Source: Desulfocapsa sp. (GTDB lineage Bacteria > Desulfobacterota > Desulfobulbia > Desulfobulbales > Desulfocapsaceae). Taken from it: a stretch of 8,162 nt of DNA. The position numbers and the translations under genes were made by a program. The first letter of the stretch is position 1; the number at the start of each line of letters is the position of its first letter. The DNA is taken from positions 1 through 8,162 of the forward strand of contig DAOWDZ010000264.1 of NCBI GenBank assembly GCA_030638765.1. Direction: 5' to 3'. Shown piece by piece: positions 1-6,058 of this stretch. The notes under the pieces were generated by a model, which had not been told where the DNA came from, made no database searches, and saw only the letters and a program-made list of their open reading frames with translations.

Positions 1-134
1 ATCCCTATTATTAAACCATTTATAAGCTCACACACTATGGCAAGTACCAACATAACTTACTAGTTTATCTTTCATTAAACATATTTTAACACCCTGTTTA
101 TCTGATCACATATCTGCTCTTTTTAACAAAGATT
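1..134. other. AT-rich leader upstream of the HipA-like gene; nothing definite seen
   Basis: The first 134 bases are AT-rich, without a credible coding frame, and contain no TTG-containing -35 box with a well-spaced -10. The promoter of the HipA-like gene, if inside the window, is not recognisable. No hipB-like antitoxin gene fits here. Confidence 0.4.
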
Positions 135-1448
135 ATGCCTCAAACGATACTGGAAATACTTGCTCTCGGTCCGGCAACAACCAAAATACTGGCAGCCGGG
201 ACAGGACTATCCAGGCAAACCGTGAACAGAGAACTACGAGCGTTAGGTGACTCCATTGTTACATTTGACAACGTCAGACCGCCACTGTATTACGCTGTCA
301 CAGAGGCCTTTGAATCAGGCAACAAAATCCCAGTTGCTGCGGTAGACCATCATGGCCACACCACCCTTTGTGGAATGTTACGGCCACTTTCCCATGGAGG
401 GTTTTACCTTCAACCCACATCCACGACCCCAAATGTTTTAATGGGATATAAAAAGGATGGTCTTTATGACGACCTCCCCTACTTCCTTGACGACATGCGG
501 CCGCAGGGTTTTATCGGACGCCAAATTGCACGAGAACTTAACGCTCAACATGACTCCTTCCCTCCAGACCCTAGAAGCTGGAACCAGGAGCAGGTAGGGC
601 GATATCTTGTTGCAAATGGAGATGACTTGCCTGGAAACCTTAAAGTCGGAAGAATGGCACTTGACCGTGTAAACAGACCACCACAAAAAGCAAGCCGTGA
701 CGAATATGCAGAGCTTGCCGACAAAGCTGTAAAAGGTGAAACCCATGGCTCTTCCGCCGGAGGTGAACAGGCCAAATTCACAACATACGCAAAAGAAAAA
801 AATGCACATGTAATTGTAAAATTCTCCCCTAAAGGGAACGGGGAACTCGCCACACGCTGGAGAGATATTCTTGTCACTGAGAAAATAGCCTCGGAAGTCT
901 TTCATGAATATAATATCCCGGCTGCTGAGTTAGAAATTTTCGAAGTAAAAGAGAGGCTTTTTCTGGAATCACGCCGATTTGACAGAACCATGGAACAGGG
1001 ACGTTCACCATTACTTTCCATGCAATCCATTGACAACGAATTTTCAGGTGTGGGAAGTGGATGGTTAAACACTGCTAAAGAGTTGGAAAAAATGCATTTA
1101 ATCAGTTCGCAAGACCTACACACCATAGCTGTATATTGGGGCTTTGGCCGATTAATCAATAACACAGACATGCACCTTGGCAACATTAGTTTCTCGATTA
1201 ATAATTCCAGCTTTAGTCTCGCTCCACTTTATGATATGTGCTCCATGGGATTTGCACCTAACAGTACGGGTGAAATCCCTCCGTTTAGTTTTTCCGCGCC
1301 AGATATTAACGACCCGCTTAATTTTCTAGACGTTCCTCCTGTTATTATTTATGAAATGGCACAACTATTCTGGGACAGGGTCGGTAAAAATCCGATGATC
1401 TCTGATGAGTTTAAGCATTTTTCAATACCATACAGCCTGCTTCCATAG
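135..1448 (+). CDS. yjjJ: HipA-family serine/threonine kinase, YjjJ type (orphan toxin-like protein with fused HTH)
   Basis: This 437-residue protein has the architecture and length of E. coli YjjJ (about 440 aa): a winged-helix DNA-binding segment at residues 1-55 (TGLSRQTVNRELRALG as recognition helix) followed by a HipA-like kinase. Kinase features are visible: the Gly/Ser-rich ATP loop at 201-215 (GETHGSSAGGEQAKF), the lysine in VIVKF (K229), the catalytic loop NNTDMHLGN with D345 and N350, and the metal-binding aspartate D367 in APLYDM. The D345-N350 spacing equals that of HipA D309-N314. HipA kinases phosphorylate translation factors such as GltX and cause growth arrest; the substrate here is unknown. 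No hipB-like antitoxin lies in the 134 bp upstream or just downstream, so it is an orphan, as in E. coli. S206 or S207 lies where HipA autophosphorylates in the loop (inference). The start ATG has only a poor ribosome binding site (AAAGA), but the HTH begins right after it. Family assignment is strong; toxicity is inferred. Confidence 0.88.
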   Translation: MPQTILEILALGPATTKILAAGTGLSRQTVNRELRALGDSIVTFDNVRPPLYYAVTEAFESGNKIPVAAVDHHGHTTLCGMLRPLSHGGFYLQPTSTTPNVLMGYKKDGLYDDLPYFLDDMRPQGFIGRQIARELNAQHDSFPPDPRSWNQEQVGRYLVANGDDLPGNLKVGRMALDRVNRPPQKASRDEYAELADKAVKGETHGSSAGGEQAKFTTYAKEKNAHVIVKFSPKGNGELATRWRDILVTEKIASEVFHEYNIPAAELEIFEVKERLFLESRRFDRTMEQGRSPLLSMQSIDNEFSGVGSGWLNTAKELEKMHLISSQDLHTIAVYWGFGRLINNTDMHLGNISFSINNSSFSLAPLYDMCSMGFAPNSTGEIPPFSFSAPDINDPLNFLDVPPVIIYEMAQLFWDRVGKNPMISDEFKHFSIPYSLLP

Positions 1449-1477
1449 GAAGATTTGTTAATTCTTGTAGTGCAATC

Positions 1478-1506
1478 TTGAAACAAATATTTAAAAATGA
1501 TAAACT
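1478..1506 (+). promoter_or_regulatory. candidate sigma70 promoter for the PilZ-flagellar operon
   Basis: TTGAAA (1478-1483) and TAAACT (1501-1506) are separated by exactly 17 bases, in the 160-bp gap between the HipA-like gene and the first PilZ gene. Transcription would start near 1513 and leave a leader of roughly 95 nt. The -35 box matches the consensus at 5 of 6 positions and the -10 box at 4 of 6. The gap is AT-rich, so chance is a real possibility. No sigma54 or sigma28 flagellar promoter motif was seen here. The rest of the gap holds only short AT-rich inverted repeats. Confidence 0.35.
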
Positions 1507-1608
1507 ATCAGGGACTATTAGTACTGTTGCATACGGGTTTCCTTTTAAATTTATATTTCAAGGTACCTACAACGAATAACTTCTGCTAAATTTCAACAAG
1601 GATATCCT

Positions 1609-2298
1609 GTGCCAGATCTTAGCGAATTTTTATCACAAATATCGGATAATAAACCTGTTCGTCTCTTCCTGCCCATTATCAACACAGACGACCGACGACT
1701 CCTGCAATGTATTCTCCAAAAGGGTAAAACCGATCATTTTCAGTTGCTGTTTAAACAAAACGCATTGCCAGTTGACAAAATTGACATGGAAACATCCTGC
1801 CTGATTAATCTTGATGTCAGCGGCCAAAGTGTATCCATTGAGAGTAAGATTGTTGAAGTTGTCAATAGTCAGACCCTTGAAATGGTTTCTGAAAAAACTA
1901 TCAATCATGAACAGATACGTGAATATTTCAGAGTTGATTGTACCGTTCCCATTATGATTAAATCAGTAGTTTCAGAAGCCTTTGCCGAAGAAAAAGACAA
2001 ATGGAAAATTTTAGGAACAACTGTTGATCTCAGCGGATCCGGACTCCGGGCTAGTTTTCCATCAGCACCCCCTGAAAACACTCAAGTTCGTCTGGAACTT
2101 GCATTACCAACAGGAGAAATAAGTGTTGTGAAAACCCTTGCCTCCCCGGTACGCATCTCCCAACTCACTGAAAAACTCTGGGACGCAGCGTATCAATTTG
2201 ATGAAATAGAAGAAGAAGACCAGGATGCTGTTATTGGCTGTTGCCTTGTTGCACAAAGAAGCCTTCTACGCTTGAAGATTCAGGTAAAAGGCAAATAA
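1609..2298 (+). CDS. PilZ domain protein (YcgR-like c-di-GMP receptor), first of a tandem pair
   Basis: The 229-residue protein has an N-terminal beta-rich region (about 1-98) resembling the YcgR/PilZN domain, then a C-terminal PilZ domain. Both c-di-GMP-binding signatures are intact: RxxxR as R104-E-Y-F-R108 and D/NxSxxG as D140-L-S-G-S-G145. In the YcgR family, ligand binding reorients the two domains and the protein then acts on the flagellar motor or another output. No signal peptide or membrane segment is seen, so it is cytoplasmic. The start is GTG, supported by an AAGGAT ribosome binding site at 1598-1603, five bases upstream. It is followed after 12 bp by a paralogue and then by flagellar genes, which points to a role in motility. 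The output partner cannot be read from the sequence. PilZ assignment is firm; the YcgR-like N-terminal domain is likely. Confidence 0.85.
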   Translation: MPDLSEFLSQISDNKPVRLFLPIINTDDRRLLQCILQKGKTDHFQLLFKQNALPVDKIDMETSCLINLDVSGQSVSIESKIVEVVNSQTLEMVSEKTINHEQIREYFRVDCTVPIMIKSVVSEAFAEEKDKWKILGTTVDLSGSGLRASFPSAPPENTQVRLELALPTGEISVVKTLASPVRISQLTEKLWDAAYQFDEIEEEDQDAVIGCCLVAQRSLLRLKIQVKGK

Positions 2299-2310
2299 AA
2301 GGACTTAAAC

Positions 2311-2988
2311 GTGGCAGCTCCAATACAAGATGTAATTAAAAAACTGGTTGATAGTCAATCGGCTAAGATAGATATAACCACAGTGTACAGAGAGACTATA
2401 CGTCTCAACTGTGTCTATAAAGAATCACACTCTCCAAATTTTTTCCTGGTATTCCCACCTAAAAAGTTACCTGACAATATTGACTTATCGCACCATTGTC
2501 CAGTTTCCATTACACATGGTGATTCCTCAATTACACTCACGGCCGAAATACTCTATACCAAGGGTGACAGAATGTTAGAGCTTTCGGCTCATAAGATTGT
2601 CACTCCGGAAAGCTTACGGGAATTTTTCAGGGTTGATGCCAGGGTACCGACAACTGTCCGATTTGATCCGATATCCCCTGACAGTAAAATTGCTCCATGG
2701 GAAATCAGCGGCTCTACTCTTAATATTTCCGGGAGTGGCTTACTTGCCATTTTACCTAAAGAACCTCCCAGTAAACAGAAGCTCACTATTTCAACAGAGT
2801 TCATTCCCAATCGCCCCCCCCTTCTCTGTGACTGTCATGTTATCAGAAGCAAAAGAATCCCAAAGGGACGCTATCAGGTATCCTTTCAATTTGACAATAT
2901 TTCTCAAAAAATCAAAGATGATTTAATATCCTTCTGTCTCAAAAAACAACGTGATCAATTGCGTGACAAAATCCGAACAGCAGGGTAA
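2311..2988 (+). CDS. PilZ domain protein (YcgR-like c-di-GMP receptor), second of a tandem pair
   Basis: A 225-residue paralogue of the preceding gene with the same layout: an N-terminal PilZN-like region (about 1-97) and a C-terminal PilZ domain. The c-di-GMP motifs are R103-E-F-F-R107 and N138-I-S-G-S-G143, both intact. The two proteins align around RE(Y/F)FRVD and SGSGL but differ elsewhere, so the duplication is old and the copies probably differ in partner or affinity (inference). The GTG start has a strong AAAAGGA site at 2297-2303, seven bases upstream; with a 12-bp gap to the first copy this indicates co-transcription. The C-terminus is rich in Lys/Arg and probably helical. A run of eight C bases (2814-2821) lies inside the coding region. 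No membrane segment is visible. Assignment to PilZ is firm; the role in motility rests on the neighbouring FliK- and FlhB-like genes. Confidence 0.85.
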   Translation: MAAPIQDVIKKLVDSQSAKIDITTVYRETIRLNCVYKESHSPNFFLVFPPKKLPDNIDLSHHCPVSITHGDSSITLTAEILYTKGDRMLELSAHKIVTPESLREFFRVDARVPTTVRFDPISPDSKIAPWEISGSTLNISGSGLLAILPKEPPSKQKLTISTEFIPNRPPLLCDCHVIRSKRIPKGRYQVSFQFDNISQKIKDDLISFCLKKQRDQLRDKIRTAG

Positions 2989-3052
2989 ACTTTAGAGTAG
3001 TCTGTGCCTCATTGTACGTTAAGATAGTATTTCCTTTAGCCGAAAAGATACT

Positions 3053-4093
3053 ATGAACACGATTAATGCACTCACAGCCGTTAAATCCGTTGGAACAGCT
3101 ACATCGGACGCAAACGAGAAAAAACAATTCCAACAAAAGGCAAAGCCCGGCCAGAAATTTTCAGCGACTGTTCTTGAATCTGCTGGAAAAAACCGGATTT
3201 ATCTCGATATTTTTGGTGATAAAATACTTGCGCAAAGTGACATCATCAATCTCAAACCAGGCACAAAACTCCAACTCGAAGTACTCAGCACCAAGCCCTT
3301 ACTTGAACTGAAAATCATCTCCAAAACTCCGGAAATGTTTTTTGGGAAGACCTTAACACTTCTTGGAAAGAACTTTGATATCGGTGGATTGGTTCAAATC
3401 CTCCAGGACTCCCCTCCCGTTCTTGGTCAACTTGGCAGCAACTCCCAACAGGGAATAAAAGAATTTCATGACCTCCAGCAAATCCCCTATGGCAATAAAG
3501 ATAGTGGTGACCAGCTCAAACTGTTGCTTGATCGTATAGGACTCTCTCTTGAGCCACTTCTCGCCGGTGGCAATAAAACAGAGGCTGCACTCTCGTTAAA
3601 GGCTGCCTTGCTCGAACTTACAACGTTGTTTAAAAGCGGTGGAGAGCTTGCCGACACAACAAACAGGATCCTTGGTACTCTTGAGTTGTTTCAACTTGCT
3701 CAATTGCGACTTGCATCTGATGACTTACAAATTTTTCCACTCCCTCTCCCCTTTCTTGACAACGGTTATCTGCTTGTGAAGAACAATAAACAGAGAGAGA
3801 GTAACGACAACGATGAAAAATCCACTCAATTTTCACTCCATCTCAGCCTTGAGCCACTAGGTAATATTGAAATTTCTTTTCTTCAGACACAGGAAGGCCT
3901 CTCTATTCAGTTTTCCTGTGATTCACTTGAAAAAATGGAGTTTACTCGGGAACACCAGGAGCAATTAACTAAAATGATCAGTACTGCTACCATTCTTGGG
4001 GTAAACTTTACTGAGCTTGCTGGTGATCCTACAAATGATCTCATTCAACAGCTTGTTGGTGACGGGCAATCCATGCTTGATACAAAAATATAA
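3053..4093 (+). CDS. fliK: FliK-like flagellar hook-length control protein
   Basis: The 346-residue protein has a beta-rich N-terminal segment at about 30-92 (from KPGQKFSATVLES through KPGTKLQLEVL), seen at the front of many FliK-like proteins. A helical, low-conservation middle follows, then a C-terminal domain of FliK_C type: LHLSLEPLGNIEISF at 262-276, the alternating hydrophobic GLSIQFSCDS segment, and an amphipathic helix at about 298-316. FliK is exported as a molecular ruler, and its C-domain contacts the FlhB C-domain to switch the export apparatus from hook to filament substrates. The next gene encodes just such an FlhB C-domain, which strongly supports the call. It is shorter than enterobacterial FliK (about 405 aa) and not proline-rich. 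The ATG has only a weak GAAAAG site, and its start codon lies in a small inverted repeat (3024-3030/3048-3054). The 64-bp gap from the PilZ gene suggests the same operon. It could be a secondary FliK paralogue rather than the main one. Confidence 0.68.
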   Translation: MNTINALTAVKSVGTATSDANEKKQFQQKAKPGQKFSATVLESAGKNRIYLDIFGDKILAQSDIINLKPGTKLQLEVLSTKPLLELKIISKTPEMFFGKTLTLLGKNFDIGGLVQILQDSPPVLGQLGSNSQQGIKEFHDLQQIPYGNKDSGDQLKLLLDRIGLSLEPLLAGGNKTEAALSLKAALLELTTLFKSGGELADTTNRILGTLELFQLAQLRLASDDLQIFPLPLPFLDNGYLLVKNNKQRESNDNDEKSTQFSLHLSLEPLGNIEISFLQTQEGLSIQFSCDSLEKMEFTREHQEQLTKMISTATILGVNFTELAGDPTNDLIQQLVGDGQSMLDTKI

Positions 4094-4101
4094 TTTTACT
4101 C

Positions 4102-4392
4102 ATGAAAAAGAAAGAACTTGAAAAGGCTGTTGCTATTCTTTACGACTCTCAGACATCATCCTCTCCCCGGGTTATTGCCACAGGTAAGGGAGAGGTTGCC
4201 AGAAAAATTATTGAGACTGCCCGCGAAGCTGGTGTTCATATTCAGGAAGATGCTAATCTTGTTGAACTGCTTTCCAAGATTGATCTTGGCGAAGAGATCC
4301 CAACAGAACTGTATCAAACAGTTGCTGAGGTTCTCGCTTTTGTGTATCAAGTAAATGAAAAATTTAAAAACAAAATCGCGCCTAAGGAATAA
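4102..4392 (+). CDS. stand-alone FlhB cytoplasmic C-domain protein (FhlB/YlqH-like export switch protein)
   Basis: The 96-residue protein matches the C-terminal cytoplasmic part of FlhB/YscU/EscU export-switch proteins. KAVAILYD (8-15) corresponds to the strand after the self-cleavage site. It is followed by PRVIATGKGEVARKI (22-36), the segment AREAGVHIQED (40-50), LGEEIPTELYQTVAEVLAFVY (62-82) and a charged tail. The protein begins just after the point where full FlhB carries its NPTH self-cleavage motif, so it lacks the four membrane helices, the linker and the NPTH site, and resembles the released FlhB-CC fragment. Bacillus YlqH and the FhlB proteins of other bacteria have the same form, and in Bacillus it also sits beside a FliK-like gene (ylqG). 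Only 8 bp separate it from the FliK-like gene, and no clear Shine-Dalgarno is present, so translational coupling is likely. It probably replaces or competes with the native FlhB-CC; whether it is required is unknown. Confidence 0.88.
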   Translation: MKKKELEKAVAILYDSQTSSSPRVIATGKGEVARKIIETAREAGVHIQEDANLVELLSKIDLGEEIPTELYQTVAEVLAFVYQVNEKFKNKIAPKE

Positions 4393-4394
4393 CA

Positions 4395-5249
4395 ATGCTT
4401 TGGAAGAGTTTCCTGAAAAAAATCAAGATTAAGGATCTACGTGATCTTACATTACCTGGTGGAAAAAAAAGCCGTGTTATAGCTCTACTGTTACTCGCTC
4501 TTGTTGGATTATATTTTGCTGGTGGTTCAGACGTTATTATGAATATTGCCGATGGATTACAGGGGAATGATGGGCAAGATCAGACCATCACACAATCTGC
4601 CGAAGAGAAGGAACTTACTGATTTTACTTCTGTTGTTCTAGCCGATACCGAAGATACCTGGAGTACAATTTTCACTGGTCTCGGCGGTACCTACAAAAAA
4701 CCAAATCTTATTCTGTTTAGTGGTAAAGTTGAACCTGCCTGCGATTTTACTCAAGCGGCAACAGGGCCATTCTATTGTGCTGCTGAAAAACAGGTCTATA
4801 TCGATCTTTCATTTTATCAGGATCTTAAGAATCAGTTCGATGCGCCAGGTGATTTTGCGCAGGCCTATGTGATTGCCCATGTAATTGGGCATCATGTGCA
4901 AAAATCATTCGGTATCACTACCAAGGTAAATCAGGCACGCGAGCAACTTTCCACAAGAGAATTTAACAAAATATCTATTAAAGTCGAACTTCAGGCTGAT
5001 TGCTTTGCTGGTCTCTGGGCGCATCATGCAGACAAGATTCGTAATATTGTAGCGCCCGGTGATGTAGCAGATGCCCTTAATGCCGCAAGCAAAATCGGTG
5101 ACGATAAGCTCGAGCAAGAGTCACAAGGATATATTAGACCTGACTCCTTCACCCATGGTTCATCCGCCCAGAGGATTCGCTGGTTTACAAAAGGATACGA
5201 AAGCGGAATTCTTGAGTCTTGTGATACTTTTACTAATCGAAAGTTGTAG
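4395..5249 (+). CDS. YpfJ/KPN_02809-type neutral zinc metallopeptidase homologue lacking the catalytic Glu
   Basis: This 284-residue protein belongs to the putative neutral zinc metallopeptidase family (PF04228, YpfJ). It has a basic N-terminus, one membrane segment (about 28-43, RVIALLLLALVGLYFAG) with the bulk predicted outside the cytoplasm, and the family core: a strand near ACDFTQAATGPFYCAAEKQVYIDLSF with paired cysteines C116/C128, the metal site, and ELQADCFAGLWAHHA at 198-212. Family members normally read HExGHHVQ at the metal site. Here it is H162-V-I-G-H166-H-V-Q, with codon GTA at 4881-4883, so the general-base glutamate is missing while both zinc histidines and E198/D202 remain. 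It may be a pseudoprotease that still binds metal, or a recent point mutation (GAA to GTA). The ATG has a good AAGGA site (4384-4388) inside the end of the preceding gene, with a 2-bp gap, so it belongs to the same transcript. The link to flagellar genes is positional only. Confidence 0.85.
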   Translation: MLWKSFLKKIKIKDLRDLTLPGGKKSRVIALLLLALVGLYFAGGSDVIMNIADGLQGNDGQDQTITQSAEEKELTDFTSVVLADTEDTWSTIFTGLGGTYKKPNLILFSGKVEPACDFTQAATGPFYCAAEKQVYIDLSFYQDLKNQFDAPGDFAQAYVIAHVIGHHVQKSFGITTKVNQAREQLSTREFNKISIKVELQADCFAGLWAHHADKIRNIVAPGDVADALNAASKIGDDKLEQESQGYIRPDSFTHGSSAQRIRWFTKGYESGILESCDTFTNRKL

Positions 5250-5308
5250 ATGATAAAATACTTGAGTTGCCTGATACCCCGCCTTGGTCTATCTAAAATA
5301 ATAAAGAG

Positions 5309-5336
5309 TTGCAACTAGTACCATATTTGGTACACT
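5309..5336 (+). promoter_or_regulatory. candidate promoter with embedded operator palindrome for the higBA module
   Basis: TTGCAA (5309-5314) and TACACT (5331-5336) are spaced by 16 bases and form a plausible sigma70 promoter. A perfect 6-bp inverted repeat with a 4-base centre, GTACCATATTTGGTAC (5318-5333), fills the spacer and overlaps the -10 box. This is a typical arrangement for autorepression by the HTH antitoxin alone or with the toxin. The predicted start point falls at about 5343, the A of the toxin ATG, which also lacks a Shine-Dalgarno, so the message may be leaderless. The site is seen in the sequence; function is inferred. Confidence 0.5.
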
Positions 5337-5342
5337 ACGTAA

Positions 5343-5697
5343 ATGGTCACTAATCTTAAATTAGAGGTTGTTTTTTACAAATCTGATTCTAAAAGAGAAC
5401 CTGTACGAGATTGGCTGAAAAAAACTCGACAGAGAAGATCGTAAAATCATAGGGGAAGACATTAAAACTATTCAATTTGGCTGGCCATTGGGAATGCCAC
5501 TTGTCCGTAAAATTGAAAAAGACTTATGGGAAATTCGTATTCAGCTGGATAAGCGTATTGCACGCATTCTATTCACTGTCAATGAAGGAATGATGGTACT
5601 GTTGCATGGTTTCATAAAAAAATCACAAAAAACTCCTTCAAACGACTTGAAAGTCGCAAAACAACGTATGGCAACTTTAGGAGGTCAGAATGAATAA
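5343..5697 (+). pseudogene. higB: RelE/HigB-family toxin (Gp49-like), frameshifted
   Basis: Reading from ATG 5343 gives an N-terminus with VVFYKSDSKREPVRDWLKK, a Gp49/HigB-like start, but the frame then reaches a stop at 5442-5444 after 33 residues. Removing one A from the A7 tract at 5418-5424 restores a continuous protein of about 117 residues, the usual family length. It continues LDREDRKIIGEDIKTIQFGW, then PLVRKIEKDLWEIRIQL, the basic strand RIARILFTV, and a C-terminal helix with HGFIKKSQKTP. Family toxins are RelE-fold ribosome-dependent mRNA nucleases, and the basic residues in these strands are expected to be important. The 3' end overlaps the antitoxin start by 8 bases, so the pair is one operon in toxin-first (higBA) order. 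The break is a genuine inactivating indel, a slippage-controlled switch, or a sequencing error in a homopolymer. An internal ATG at 5488 could start a 69-residue C-terminal fragment, but this would lack the first strand and helices. Confidence 0.8.
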
Positions 5698-5968
5698 ACA
5701 TATTGGAAGCAGCTTCGATGATTTTCTTGAAGAGGAAGGCCTGTTGGCAGAAACAGAAGCAATCGCTATTAAGCGAGTAATAGCCTATCAAGTATCTCAA
5801 CTCATGAAATCCCAGAAATTGTCAAAAGTTGCAATGGCACGACAAATGAACACAAGTCGTTCTGCATTAGACAGACTTCTTGACCCACAAAACACATCCA
5901 TTACTCTTCAAACACTAGAACGTGCCGCTCATGCTATAGGTAAACGGTTACGTATTGAATTTGCGTAA
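5690..5968 (+). CDS. higA: HigA-type helix-turn-helix antitoxin
   Basis: This 92-residue protein has a helical N-terminus and a helix-turn-helix at about 38-66 (KSQKLSKVAMARQMNTSRSAL, then DRLLDPQNTSITLQTLERAA), ending IGKRLRIEFA. This is the form of the XRE/HTH_37 antitoxins that pair with Gp49-like RelE toxins. It neutralises the toxin by binding and represses its own operon through the DNA-binding domain. Its ATG overlaps the last codons of the toxin gene by 8 bases and has a near-perfect AGGAGGT ribosome binding site ending 4 bases upstream, so it is probably translated strongly and independently of the broken toxin frame. The palindrome at 5318-5333 is its likely operator (inference). 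The frame is full length and undamaged. Confidence 0.88.
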   Translation: MNKHIGSSFDDFLEEEGLLAETEAIAIKRVIAYQVSQLMKSQKLSKVAMARQMNTSRSALDRLLDPQNTSITLQTLERAAHAIGKRLRIEFA

Positions 5969-6058
5969 CAAAATCCAAAATGATTGACTGCTATTTTCCC
6001 TGCAGCACCCCACGACACTTCTAGCTTGAGAACCAGCTAACTTATTGCTACATCGAAA

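Noticed and set aside
438..905. Open frames on the minus strand (155 and 110 residues) within the HipA-like gene
   Set aside because: They lie antisense to a gene with clear kinase motifs, have no recognisable domain, and lack a ribosome binding site; they are shadows.
1450..1488. Inverted repeats after the HipA-like gene (AAGATT/AATCTT and ATTTGTT/AACAAAT) as a terminator
   Set aside because: The stems are AT-rich with long loops and no T run follows; a rho-independent terminator is not supported.
2597..2926. A 109-residue plus-strand frame overlapping the second PilZ gene
   Set aside because: It is out of phase with the PilZ frame, which has conserved motifs and a good ribosome binding site; the alternative has neither.
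5969..6058. Possible bidirectional terminator between the convergent antitoxin and aminopeptidase genes
   Set aside because: Only a 5-bp repeat (TAGCT/AGCTA) with a 9-base loop and no U tract was found; too weak to call.
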